DNA of 64,000 bases from NCBI RefSeq assembly GCF_900566075.1, contig NZ_UPHU01000001.1, positions 1,364,001-1,428,000 on the forward strand, read 5' to 3'. Positions 1 to 8,259 of this stretch are shown here, piece after piece (the stretch's first letter is position 1; every line of letters starts with the position of its first letter). A model generated the notes under the pieces. That model did not search any database. It was given only the letters and a program-made list of their open reading frames with translations, and was not told the origin of the DNA. Made by a program: the position numbers and the translations under genes. The DNA comes from Mycobacterium pseudokansasii (lineage in GTDB: Bacteria; Actinomycetota; Actinomycetes; Mycobacteriales; Mycobacteriaceae).

Positions 1-4
1 GCAG

Positions 5-793
5 GTGACGCCGCGTACTGCCGGCGGTTCTGCTTCACGGCCGAACGAATACGCCGATGTCCCGGAGATGTTTCGTGAGTTGGCCGGTTTTGACCCCGAC
101 TCGCCGGATTTCCAGCGCCACCGCGACAAAATCGTGGAGCGCTGCCTGCCGCTGGCCGATCACATCGCCCGGCGGTTCGAGGGACGCGGCGAACCCCGCG
201 ACGACCTGATTCAGGTCGCCCGGGTCGGACTGGTCAACGCGGTAGTCCGCTTCGATGTCGAGACCGGGTCGGATTTCGTCTCGTTCGCCGTGCCCACCAT
301 CATGGGGGAAGTCCGGCGGCACTTCCGGGACAACAGTTGGTCGGTCAAGGTTCCTCGCCGGCTGAAGGAACTGCACCTGCGGTTGGGCACCGCCACCGCC
401 GAGTTGTCCCAGCGGCTCGGCAGGGCACCCACCGCCACCGAACTTGCCGCCGAACTCGGTATGGACCGCGGCGAGGTCGTCGAAGGGCTGGTGGCGGGCA
501 GCTCTTACAACACGCTGTCAATCGACAGCGGTGGCGGTAACGAAGACGACGACGCCCGAGTCATCGCGGACACCCTCGGCGACATGGACGCCGGCCTGGA
601 CCGGATCGAAGATCGCGAGTCGCTTCGCCCGCTGCTCGAGGCGCTGCCCGAGCGCGAGCGAACGGTATTGATCCTCAGGTTTTTCGAGTCGATGACGCAG
701 ACCCAGATCGCCGAGCGGGTCGGAATCTCCCAGATGCACGTGTCCCGGCTGCTGGCCAAGTCGCTAGCGCGGCTCCGCGACCAACTCGAGTAG
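5..793 (+). CDS. sigF: RNA polymerase sigma factor SigF
   Basis: Group 3 sigma-70 factor (262 aa) directing stress and stationary-phase transcription. Region 2 lies at about residues 30-115 (RDDLIQVARVGLVNAVVRFD, then PTIMGEVRRHFRD). Region 4 is at the C-terminus, with the helix-turn-helix MTQTQIAERVGISQMHVSRL. Length and sequence match mycobacterial SigF (261 aa in M. tuberculosis, from memory). The start is the GTG at 5; a TGA at 6-8 would give a GTGA overlap with the anti-sigma gene rsbW, which normally precedes sigF but lies outside the window. The 3' end overlaps the tail of the convergent STAS gene by 30 bp. By family knowledge SigF is held inactive by RsbW and freed by STAS antagonists. 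Confidence 0.97.
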   Translation: MTPRTAGGSASRPNEYADVPEMFRELAGFDPDSPDFQRHRDKIVERCLPLADHIARRFEGRGEPRDDLIQVARVGLVNAVVRFDVETGSDFVSFAVPTIMGEVRRHFRDNSWSVKVPRRLKELHLRLGTATAELSQRLGRAPTATELAAELGMDRGEVVEGLVAGSSYNTLSIDSGGGNEDDDARVIADTLGDMDAGLDRIEDRESLRPLLEALPERERTVLILRFFESMTQTQIAERVGISQMHVSRLLAKSLARLRDQLE

Positions 794-1183
794 GCGCACG
801 CCGCCGTCGGGGGTGTCGTTCACCGGCTCCATGACCGGCAGCGCGCCGTCGGGATCGCAAATCTCCAGTAACCGCGACACGGCCCGGCTCGGCACCATCG
901 CCCACTGGGTGTCCGCCGCCGAACAGACCACGTTGATTCGGTGAAGAGCGGAAAACCCGGCAGTCCCAATAAATTCCAGACGCCGTAGGTCCAGGGTCAG
1001 CCACCGGCAATACCTTGCGCACTGCTGGACGTATCCGGCGAGCTGATCGGCGTTGGCGGCGTCGAGCTCACCCTCTACGGTGACCACGCCGGCCGACGGA
1101 CGATAGCTGGCAGTGAAGTCAGCGGTTCCGCATTTCTGCCAGGATTGGATCACAGACAATCGTGGACTCCATCCATCGAGCAT
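764..1183 (-). CDS. STAS-domain protein, anti-sigma factor antagonist-like
   Basis: A STAS domain fills most of the protein (VVTVEGELDAANADQL, then LDLRRLEFIGTAGFSALHRI). The loop that carries the phosphorylated Ser in SpoIIAA/RsbV (usually DSSG) reads GTAG here, so a Thr is the candidate phosphosite. It resembles the Rv2638 type of STAS protein more than RsfA or RsfB (recalled). The reading frame runs back to 1294; I chose the ATG at 1183 (139 aa) because homology begins only after it. The true start could be elsewhere, since no strong ribosome binding site is visible. It converges on sigF and overlaps its 3' end by 30 bp. A role as antagonist of the SigF anti-sigma factor is inferred from family and position. 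Confidence 0.8.
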   Translation of the reverse strand: MLDGWSPRLSVIQSWQKCGTADFTASYRPSAGVVTVEGELDAANADQLAGYVQQCARYCRWLTLDLRRLEFIGTAGFSALHRINVVCSAADTQWAMVPSRAVSRLLEICDPDGALPVMEPVNDTPDGGVRLLELVAEPR

Positions 1184-1391
1184 GTGTTGCTGTCGACCAC
1201 GTCGCGTCTGCAGCGGGCCGTTATGCAGGGAGTTTGCCTCCCTGGCGACCCTGACGCAGTGACAGGACGTGGCTCCGGGCGGCTGTGAACTCAACCTGTT
1301 TCGAGGCTACCCGGCGGGTGCCGGGGCGACAACGTTCTCCGATCCGACTCAGAGAATCGCTGGTCAGACGGGGGCGGCCGGCAGTGAGCGG

Positions 1392-3188
1392 CTACTTGAT
1401 CTCGGCGAGCACCGTGCCTTGGGTGATGGCGGCCCCGGCCTCGACCGCCAGGCCGGTGATGACGCCGTCCTTATGCGCGGTGACCGGGTTCTCCATCTTC
1501 ATCGCCTCCAGCACCACCACGAGATCGCCGGTCACCACCTCCTGGCCTTCTTCGACCGCGACCTTCACCACGGTGCCCTGCATGGGCGCGGTAACGGCGT
1601 CGCCCGATGCTGCCGCACCGCTGTGGGCACCACGCTTGCGCGGCTTGGGCTTGCGTCGGATAACGCCAACCGGGTCGCACCCGCCGCCGCCGGACAGTGC
1701 GAGGTCGGCCGGCAGCGACACCTCGACCCGGCGGCCGTCGACCTCGACGACCACCTTCTGCCGCGGCCGGGCGTCTTCCTCGTCGCTGGGCTCGCCGGCG
1801 GTGAAGGGTTCGACGGTGTTGTTCCACTCGGTCTCGATCCAGCGGGTGTGCACCGAGAAGCCGTGCTCGTCGCCGATGAACGCCGGGTCGGACACCACCG
1901 CCCGGTGGAAGGGGATGACGGTGGCCAGACCCTTCACCTCGAATTCGTCCAGCGCGCGGCGCGCGCGGGCCAGCGCCTCGCCGCGGTCGGCGCCGTGAAC
2001 GATCAGCTTGGCCAGCATCGAGTCGAACTGGCCGCCGATCACCGAGCCGGTCTCCACGCCGGAGTCCAGCCGCACGCCCGGGCCCGCGGGCGGGTGGAAC
2101 TTGGTCACCGGGCCGGGGGCGGGCAGGAAGCCCCGGCCGGCGTCCTCGCCGTTGATCCGGAACTCGATGGCGTGCCCGCGCGGGGTGGGATCCTCGGTGA
2201 TGTCGAGCTTGTCGCCGTTGGCGATCTTGAACTGCTGCAGCACCAGGTCGATGCCGGCGGTTTCCTCGGTGACCGGATGCTCGACCTGCAGGCGGGTGTT
2301 GACCTCCAGGAAGGAGATCAGGCCGTCCTGGCCGACGAGGTATTCGACCGTTCCGGCGCCGTAGTAGTGGGCCTCTTTGCAGATCCGCTTGGCCGATTCG
2401 TGGATTTCCTTGCGCTGCGCGTCCGTCAGGAACGGCGCCGGCGCCTCCTCGACCAGCTTCTGGTAGCGGCGCTGCAGCGAACAGTCCCGGGTCCCGGCGA
2501 CCACGACGTTGCCGTGCTGGTCGGCGATCACCTGGGCCTCGACGTGGCGCGGCTTGTCCAGGTAACGCTCGACGAAGCACTCGCCGCGGCCGAACGCGGC
2601 AGTGGCTTCCCGCACGGCCGACTCGTACAGTTCGGGGATTTCGTCGATGGTGCGGGCCACCTTCATGCCCTTGCCGCCGCCGCCGTGCGCGGCCTTGATT
2701 GCGATCGGCAGGCCGTATTCGTTGGCGAAGGCGATCACCTCGTCGGCGTCTTTGACCGGGTCCGGGGTGCCGGGCACCAGCGGCGCCGGCGCGCGGGCGG
2801 CGATGTGACGGGCGGTGACCTTGTCACCGAGGTCGCGGATCGACTGCGGGCTGGGCCCGATCCAGATCAGGCCGGCGTCGATCACGGCCTGGGCGAAATG
2901 GGCGTTTTCCGACAGGAAGCCGTAGCCGGGATGGATGGCATTGGCACCGGACTTGGCCGCCGCGTCGAGTAGCTTTTCGATGTCCAGGTAGGACTCGGCC
3001 GAGGTTTGACCGCCCAGGGCGAACGCCTCGTCGGCCAGCCGTACGTGCGGGGCGTCTGCGTCGGGTTCGGCGTAGACGGCCACGCTGGCCAGACCGGCAT
3101 CCCGGGCCGCCCGGATCACCCGGACTGCGATCTCGCCGCGGTTGGCGACCAGAACTTTGGTGATTCTGGAGCTGGCGTGACTGGCCAC
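1392..3188 (-). CDS. accA3: Acyl-CoA carboxylase alpha subunit (biotin carboxylase plus biotin carrier)
   Basis: This subunit carboxylates its own biotin using ATP and bicarbonate, then serves beta subunits such as AccD5 for malonyl- and methylmalonyl-CoA synthesis. The biotin carboxylase domain (about residues 8-455) shows [17 protein letters not shown], the ATP-grasp glycine loop GGGGKGMKV and [14 protein letters not shown]. The C-terminal biotinyl domain carries the lysine acceptor in EAMKMENP. The frame continues upstream to 3212, but homology starts at the GTG at 3188 (VASHASSRI), giving 598 aa against about 600 in M. tuberculosis AccA3. Its partners accE5 and accD5 and the biotin ligase birA lie within 9 kb. 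Confidence 0.97.
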   Translation of the reverse strand: MASHASSRITKVLVANRGEIAVRVIRAARDAGLASVAVYAEPDADAPHVRLADEAFALGGQTSAESYLDIEKLLDAAAKSGANAIHPGYGFLSENAHFAQAVIDAGLIWIGPSPQSIRDLGDKVTARHIAARAPAPLVPGTPDPVKDADEVIAFANEYGLPIAIKAAHGGGGKGMKVARTIDEIPELYESAVREATAAFGRGECFVERYLDKPRHVEAQVIADQHGNVVVAGTRDCSLQRRYQKLVEEAPAPFLTDAQRKEIHESAKRICKEAHYYGAGTVEYLVGQDGLISFLEVNTRLQVEHPVTEETAGIDLVLQQFKIANGDKLDITEDPTPRGHAIEFRINGEDAGRGFLPAPGPVTKFHPPAGPGVRLDSGVETGSVIGGQFDSMLAKLIVHGADRGEALARARRALDEFEVKGLATVIPFHRAVVSDPAFIGDEHGFSVHTRWIETEWNNTVEPFTAGEPSDEEDARPRQKVVVEVDGRRVEVSLPADLALSGGGGCDPVGVIRRKPKPRKRGAHSGAAASGDAVTAPMQGTVVKVAVEEGQEVVTGDLVVVLEAMKMENPVTAHKDGVITGLAVEAGAAITQGTVLAEIK

Positions 3189-3291
3189 TGCGCCTCCTGT
3201 TGGGCTGAACATCTTTAAGAGATTTTCTTACAAGTCTCGTTCGGGGAAGTTTATGCGCCGCGCCGTGGAGCCGGTCACGCGGTTCCCCGAT

Positions 3292-3711
3292 TCAAACCGT
3301 TTCGCGCAATCGGCGCTTGATCCGGGCGAGCATCGCCGACATGCCGCGCAGTCGAAGCGGGCTGATCAGAGCGGCCAAACCCAGTTCGGCGTAGAAATCC
3401 TCGGGCACCGCCAGGATGTCGGCCGCCGGTTGCCCGTCCAGCCCGGCGGCCAGGATGGAGGCGAAGCCGCGGGTGGTCGGCGCTTCGGCCGGCGCGCTGA
3501 AGTGCAGGCGCACCCGCTGCGGATCGCTGGCGTCGACATGCAGGAACAGCGGGGACTGGCATTCGGGCACGGGTTCCATGGCCCGTTCCTCGAGCTCGAC
3601 GGGCAGTGCTGGAAGTTCGTCGGCGAATTCCAACAGCAGCTTCAGCTTGTCCTGGCCCTGGACTTCGGAGAAGTCGGACACCACCTCGGCCAGCGGCGCG
3701 GGCAGACTCAT
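3292..3711 (-). CDS. SufE-like Fe-S assembly / sulfur acceptor protein
   Basis: 139-aa protein of the SufE family. The family cysteine sits in [10 protein letters not shown], followed by [22 protein letters not shown]. SufE proteins accept persulfide sulfur from a cysteine desulfurase. The ATG at 3711 overlaps the stop of sseA in an ATGA tetranucleotide, so the two sulfur-handling genes are translationally coupled. It corresponds to Rv3284, next to sseA in M. tuberculosis (recalled). The link to thiosulfate sulfurtransferase is suggested by the operon; the actual sulfur donor is not shown. Confidence 0.9.
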   Translation of the reverse strand: MSLPAPLAEVVSDFSEVQGQDKLKLLLEFADELPALPVELEERAMEPVPECQSPLFLHVDASDPQRVRLHFSAPAEAPTTRGFASILAAGLDGQPAADILAVPEDFYAELGLAALISPLRLRGMSAMLARIKRRLRETV

Positions 3712-4601
3712 CGCTCGGGCACGGCTCCCGGATCTTCTCCCGCCACGATCGGCACGCGCACGGTGTTGCCCCATTCGGTCCACGACCCGTCGTAGTTGCG
3801 GACGCCGGGCTTGCCGAGCAAATGCGTGAGCACGAACCAGGTGTGACTGGACCGCTCGCCGATGCGGCAATAGACGACGGTCTTGTCGTCCGGGCTCAAG
3901 AAGCCGTAGAGCTCTTCCAGCTCCTCGCGGCTGCGGAACCGCCCGCTCTCGTCGACCGCCTTACTCCAGGGAATCGACCGGGCGGTGGGAATGTGGCCGC
4001 CGCGTAGTACGCCTTCCTCGGGGTACTCGGGCATGTGGGTGCGTTTGCCGGTGTACTCGTCCGGCGAGCGTACGTCGATCAGCGGCTGGTTGCCCAAGAT
4101 GCCCAGCACTTCGTCTTTGAACGCGCGGATGGGGCCGTCGTTGCGCTGCACCACGGGGTAGCCGGTCGACGTCTCGTCCGGTACCTCCAGGGTGGTGTCG
4201 CGGCGCTCGGCGAGCCAGAGGTCACGTCCGCCGTTGAGCAGGCGCACATCGGGGTGGCCGAACAGGGTGAAAACCCAGAGCGCGTAGGCCGCCCACCAAT
4301 TGCTTTTGTCGCCGTAGATCACCACGGTGTCGTCGCGGGCAATGCCCTTGCGGTCCATCAAAGCGGCGAACTGGTGGCCGTCGATGTAGTCGCGCACCGT
4401 TGGGTCGTTGAGGTCGGTGTGCCAATCGACCTTGACCGCACCCGGAATATGGCCGACGTCGTAAAGCAGGACATCCTCGTCGGATTCGACGATCGCCAGG
4501 CCGGGCGCGCCCAGGTGGGCGGACAGCCAATCGGCGGTCACGAGCCGTTCGGGGTGGGCATAGGCCGACAAGGTAGGACTCGGATCAGGGGGCAGGGGCA
4601 C
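3708..4601 (-). CDS. sseA: Thiosulfate sulfurtransferase (double-domain rhodanese)
   Basis: 297-aa tandem rhodanese. The N-terminal domain is inactive-like ([26 protein letters not shown]). The C-terminal domain has the catalytic cysteine in the loop [14 protein letters not shown], matching the CRxGxR signature of thiosulfate sulfurtransferases. The frame extends to 4643; the GTG at 4601 ([11 protein letters not shown]) gives the usual 297-residue length and is preferred. It is the first gene of a coupled pair with the SufE-like gene (ATGA overlap at 3708-3711). Upstream, where maf is adjacent in M. tuberculosis, this genome carries about 2.6 kb of degenerate DNA. Confidence 0.95.
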   Translation of the reverse strand: MPLPPDPSPTLSAYAHPERLVTADWLSAHLGAPGLAIVESDEDVLLYDVGHIPGAVKVDWHTDLNDPTVRDYIDGHQFAALMDRKGIARDDTVVIYGDKSNWWAAYALWVFTLFGHPDVRLLNGGRDLWLAERRDTTLEVPDETSTGYPVVQRNDGPIRAFKDEVLGILGNQPLIDVRSPDEYTGKRTHMPEYPEEGVLRGGHIPTARSIPWSKAVDESGRFRSREELEELYGFLSPDDKTVVYCRIGERSSHTWFVLTHLLGKPGVRNYDGSWTEWGNTVRVPIVAGEDPGAVPER

Positions 4602-4719
4602 ATTGCCGAGCCTACCGCTGGCCTGGACAGGGGCTGCCAGCACTACTCACGCTCGGCCAGCGGTGGGGATCACGGTCACTTGGTGACCAGATCGCGGCAA
4701 CCCGCGATGCCGATGAGTC

Positions 4720-5385
4720 CGACATGTTCGACGTGGGCGTAGTCGGGCCGGTGGTCGACGCCCTCTCCGGCTTGCCGGCCGGAGGAGATCGCTCGAATTG
4801 GTATTGGCACAGGCTGTATCGCACTTGCGTTGGCACGCCGCGGCGTCGAGTAAACGGCATTGACCTATCCCGTGCGATGGTGGCTCGATTGCGGGCAAAG
4901 CCCGGCCGAGCCGCTGTCGACGTCACGATCGGAGACTTCGCCAGCACCCGTGCACCCGGCGAGTTCTCGCTTGTTCACCTCGTTTCCAACACGATCTATA
5001 ACCTGACCACTCAAGACTCACGGGGTCGCGTCCATCAACGCCGCCGGCCACCTGGAGCCCGGCGGCAGCTTCGTCAGTGAAGTGGCGGCGTCCCCGCCCT
5101 AGGGGCTGCCTCCCCCCGGCCAGAGAGCCGTCCCGTTCGTCGTCCACGATGGCCACTGGGTCGGTGACCGTTATGACGGCGCAACACAATTGATGAGTTC
5201 CAACCACGTATGCGAAGACGACGAACATGCACGATTCTGTTCAATCCCCTTCCGCAACGGGTGGCCACCCGAGCGCAATCTCATGGCCTCGATCGCCGGC
5301 CTGATCCTCATCAGCGTTGGGAAGACTGGAATGGTCGACCTCTTACACCCCAAAGCGTTCGCCATGTTTGGGTTCGGCAGCGGCC
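4720..5385 (+). pseudogene. Broken class I SAM-dependent methyltransferase
   Basis: Methyltransferase signatures run in the right order on the plus strand but in shifting frames. Motif I (GIGTGCIALALARRGVE, about 4796-4850) is in one frame, and NGIDLSRAMVARLRAKPG then DVTIGDFASTRAPGEFSLVHL is in another. Next comes HLEPGGSFVSEVAA with an in-frame TAG at 5100-5102, then VGDRYDGATQLMSSNHVCEDD and FRNGWPPERNLMASIAGL. The C-terminal RWEDWNGRPLTPQSVRHVWV is in a further frame. At least three indels and one stop break a gene that would have encoded roughly 220-250 residues. The substrate is unknown. The decay looks old but most of the length survives. Confidence 0.75.
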
Positions 5386-5868
5386 AATCCGAACTCGGTC
5401 GCGTCGGCGCATTCGTTGTCCAGCGGGGCTGTCGGGTAAGTGCTTGCGCACCACACGCTTCAGCTCGTACGGATTGCCGTTGTGGATCGGCGCGCCGTGG
5501 GTCCGGTGCCGGCGGTGGCAGTCCTCGAACGACCCGGCCCGGCTGGCTTTGGAAAAGCTTCGCGCACAACGGAACTCTGCATCCTTCTGTTACCGGGTGG
5601 TCCCCCGATTAGGGGATAGGCCGATCATCTCCTTAGCTTAGGGGCTGTTCGGGGGACAGATCCGGCGAGGGCGCCGCGGAATAGTAAGCGCCAGAACAAA
5701 AGACAACGCACCAAACCGCCTACTGCCCAGGACTCAGATTGCGGATGTCGCGTCCCGCGCCCTGGAACGTTCCGCGGCCAAGGTGAAGCGGGCCAAGCGA
5801 CGTTACCGGATTCCGCACAGCGTCGGGCCAGAGAGATTCCCGGACTAGTGAGGAAGGGAGGTGAAGCT
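5386..5868. other. Gene-free degenerate stretch
   Basis: No convincing gene. The minus strand around 5430-5560 has an open stretch reading THGAPIHNGNPYELKRVV that looks protein-like but that I cannot assign. The plus strand around 5740-5850 has an open stretch ending RALERSAAKVKRAKRRYRIP. Both lack a plausible start and extend only a few dozen codons. They are probably further relics of the degraded region between sseA and maf. Confidence 0.4.
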
Positions 5869-5949
5869 ATGTCATACGAACTGCTGTTCGCCGAGTACGA
5901 ATGTTTCGTTTCGGCGGCTGCTGTGTGTGTCGACAGCATCGACGCATGA
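5869..5949 (+). CDS. Candidate 26-residue small ORF with a perfect Shine-Dalgarno
   Basis: ATG at 5869 follows GGAGGTGA at 5857-5864, an eight-base perfect complement to the 16S rRNA 3' end at ideal spacing. The reading frame encodes 26 residues (begins MSYELLFAEYECFVSAAA, two cysteines) and ends at TGA 5947-5949. It lies inside a stretch of broken genes, so it may be the surviving start of a lost gene, a leader peptide, or a real microprotein. I do not recognise the peptide. The evidence is the ribosome binding site alone. Confidence 0.4.
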   Translation: MSYELLFAEYECFVSAAAVCVDSIDA

Positions 5950-5977
5950 TGGGCATGCTGTTTGGTAGTTGGAAGTG

Positions 5978-7105
5978 CTAGGCCAGCGCATGGGACATCG
6001 TCACGTCGGGCCAGATCCCACCATGAGGGATCCCGCTGATGCGTAGTTGTGTTGGGCACTTCGCTTGCAGATACTGGCCGACTGCGGCAAGACTGCCGTA
6101 CCGCTGCCAGGGTTGGGTTGGCACGTCCGCAAGGGAGCGCACCAACGCCGGAGCTTTACGCAGTAGCACGTCATAGCGATAGCTGCTGAGTTCGTTGACC
6201 GCCTTCATCTGCTTGAGCCGCAGGTCAACGGCGGCGATGCCGGCAACGTGTTGCGTCAACGCGGTGAAGAATTCCGGTGCCATCAGCAGCTCGCGTTCGG
6301 CCAGCATTTCCCGACGGACCCGCTCACGTGCCGTCGCGGCGGTATCTTCAGCGCCGGCGATATCGGCGCACACCACCGAGGTTGTGAACGCCCGTAGCAA
6401 CGTCAGATTGCGGACGTCACCGATAAACACGGCTCCGCCCGGCGCCAGCAGCCGCGTCACGGTCGTCAGAACGTCCAACAGATACCCCGCGCTGGGGAAG
6501 TACTGGATCACCGAGTTGAGTACCACGACATCGAAATAGCTCTGTGGCAGCTCATCGGCCATCTCTGCTGGCTGCACCAGCAACCCCACCCGATCTGCCC
6601 ACGACTGCGACGCGATCGCCGCCTGCAGCCTGTTGATGATCGACGCGGAAAGGTCTGTGCCCCAATATTCGGTGCACTGCGGAGCCAGCTGGGCCAGCAT
6701 CAGCCCCGCACCCACCCCTATCTCCAACACACGCTGCGGAGCTAGCCCCGCTATTCGATCCACCGTGGCAGACCGCCATTCCCGCATCTGGTCCAACGGG
6801 ATCGGCGCGCCCGTGTAGCTGCTGTTCCAACCTCCGAAATCTTCACCCAACGAAGCCGGGGCGCACCTGTCCAACAATCCGAATACAGGTCGTCAGATGC
6901 GCCCCGCCACTGGTCAACCAGCTGAGTTTCCCGTTCGGGCCCACGCGCTTGTGTCGCCTTTCGGTCCAGCACCACATAGGCCACCAGCTGCTGATCGCCG
7001 GACGTGGCGGTGTGAGCAATGACAATCGCCTGGGCGACTCGGGGATGGGCCGCTAACACCGCCTCGATTTCGGCGGGCTCGATGCAACTGTGAACTCGAA
7101 AAGGC
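5978..7105 (-). pseudogene. NRPS fragment: end of adenylation domain plus N-methyltransferase domain
   Basis: Reading on the minus strand, about 7100-6860 encodes the end of an adenylation domain core (EPAEIEAVLAAHPRVAQAIVIA, then QQLVAYVVLD). This is followed by the usual linker to an embedded methyltransferase (ETQLVDQWRG, DDLYSD). A frameshift near 6865 moves into the frame of 5978-6877, which holds the methyltransferase: GEDFGGWNSSYTGAPIP, motif I VLEIGVGAGLMLAQLAP, then VVVLNSVIQYFPSAGYLLDV and APGGAVFIGDVRN. No condensation or carrier domain and no adenylation N-terminal half are present. The piece was therefore cut out of a much larger synthetase. The methyltransferase frame alone is intact (up to 299 aa from a TTG), so residual expression cannot be excluded. 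Confidence 0.8.
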
Positions 7106-7195
7106 ATGCACATGACTCGAAGCCGATGCCACGCCGCGTTGATGCCGCTCGCGACTCGGGTCAGGACGGGCACACGACCGGGCCCGCGCTTCGCC

Positions 7196-7846
7196 TCAGG
7201 TGACTGGATTGGCCGCCCACAGCGCGGCTATGGACACGCCGGCACGGCCGATCAGCATTCGCATCAACGGCAGTCCGAGTCCCACCACCGCAGACGGGTC
7301 GCCCTCGATACCGTTGATGAACCAGCCGCCCAAGCCGTCGAGCGTAAATCCGCCCGCGACCCGTAACGACTCCCCGCTAGCCAGATATGCCTCTAGGTCA
7401 GTGTTCGAGGGCGTTCCGAAATAGACTGTGGTGATTGATATTTCGTCGTCACTGTAGACGATTCTGTTGTCCTTCAACCGGAACACGGAATGGCCGGTTT
7501 GCAGTTGGCCGGTACGGCCGGATATCGCGTGCCAGAGTTGTCGTGCATCGTCGACCGTCTCTGGTTTGCCGTATTGCTGGCCGTCGATGTAAAGCATGGA
7601 ATCACAGCCGATGACAAGGCAATCTGTGGCGACGATGCTGTCCTTGCCGGTCAGCATGGCCGTTACTTGCTCGGCCTTGGCTCGTGCCAGGGCACGCACC
7701 ACGTCGACGGGCGCTACATCTGGCGCAAGCGCGGCGACGATCGCGTCCTCGTCGACACCGGAGGCCACGACCAGCGGGTCGACGCCGGCCTGGCGAAGCA
7801 CCTTGAGCCGGCCGGGGGATGCGGATCCGAGCACCAACCGGGTCAT
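7196..7846 (-). CDS. maf: Maf-like nucleoside triphosphate pyrophosphatase
   Basis: 216-aa Maf family protein, which hydrolyses non-canonical or methylated nucleoside triphosphates. The N-terminus [18 protein letters not shown] carries the family SASPRR-like phosphate loop. Later motifs include [19 protein letters not shown], and the end [20 protein letters not shown]. The frame runs to 7930, but the ATG at 7846 overlaps the accE5 stop as ATGA and fits the family N-terminus, so it is preferred. It is the last gene of an accD5-accE5-maf coupled operon. It corresponds to Rv3282 (222 aa). Confidence 0.93.
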   Translation of the reverse strand: MTRLVLGSASPGRLKVLRQAGVDPLVVASGVDEDAIVAALAPDVAPVDVVRALARAKAEQVTAMLTGKDSIVATDCLVIGCDSMLYIDGQQYGKPETVDDARQLWHAISGRTGQLQTGHSVFRLKDNRIVYSDDEISITTVYFGTPSNTDLEAYLASGESLRVAGGFTLDGLGGWFINGIEGDPSAVVGLGLPLMRMLIGRAGVSIAALWAANPVT

Positions 7847-8259
7847 CGGCGCATGTGCAGCATTTCCTGCAGCGTGATGCGTTGCCAGCTGAAGACGGGG
7901 AACCGCAGTTTGTCGACCGGCAAGCCCCATCGAGTGGGCTCGGTTTCCGGCGCCGGCGGCGCACCGCTGACACTGCCCAGCACCGCGATCAGCGCCGCCA
8001 ACTCCTGATCGGTGGGATGGCCTTTGACGATCTCGATGTGCGGTTCGTGCGGGTGAGGTGCGGGGTCGGCGGTCCTGGTTTCGCTCGTCTGATTGCGCTC
8101 ATTCATTGCGTTCATTGCGCTCGCTCCGCTCACTCGACTCACAGGGGCGTGATTGTTCGTCTCGTTCCCGTCGCTCGCTCCGCTCGCTCCGCTCACTCGA
8201 CTCACAGGGGCGTGATTGTTCGTCTCGTTCCCGTCGCTCGCTACGCTCACTCGACTCAC
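7843..8259 (-). CDS. accE5: Acyl-CoA carboxylase epsilon subunit AccE5
   Basis: 138-aa small subunit that tightens and activates the AccA3-AccD5 complex. The conserved C-terminal half reads [22 protein letters not shown], then [16 protein letters not shown] and a final [10 protein letters not shown]. The N-terminal third is low complexity and built from in-frame tandem repeats ([20 protein letters not shown]). M. tuberculosis AccE5 (177 aa) has similar but more numerous repeats (recalled). The GTG start at 8259 overlaps the accD5 stop as GTGA, and its own stop overlaps the maf start as ATGA. Confidence 0.95.
   Translation of the reverse strand: MSRVSVASDGNETNNHAPVSRVSGASGASDGNETNNHAPVSRVSGASAMNAMNERNQTSETRTADPAPHPHEPHIEIVKGHPTDQELAALIAVLGSVSGAPPAPETEPTRWGLPVDKLRFPVFSWQRITLQEMLHMRR
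8131..8259. repeat. In-frame tandem repeat in accE5
   Basis: The motif CACTCGACTCACAGGGG starts at 8131, 8194 and 8248, giving periods of 63 and 54 bp (21 and 18 codons). Each unit continues with GTGATTGTTCGTCTCGTTCC or a close copy. The periods are multiples of three, so changes in copy number keep the reading frame and lengthen the AccE5 N-terminus. The third copy is only partial. Confidence 0.9.

Noticed and set aside
1..8. 3' end of rsbW before sigF
   Set aside because: A TGA at 6-8 would fit, but two codons are too little to support a feature.
1269..2972. Long plus-strand open frame (567 codons) opposite accA3
   Set aside because: Antisense shadow of a GC-rich gene; no family motifs and the opposite strand is a clear AccA3.
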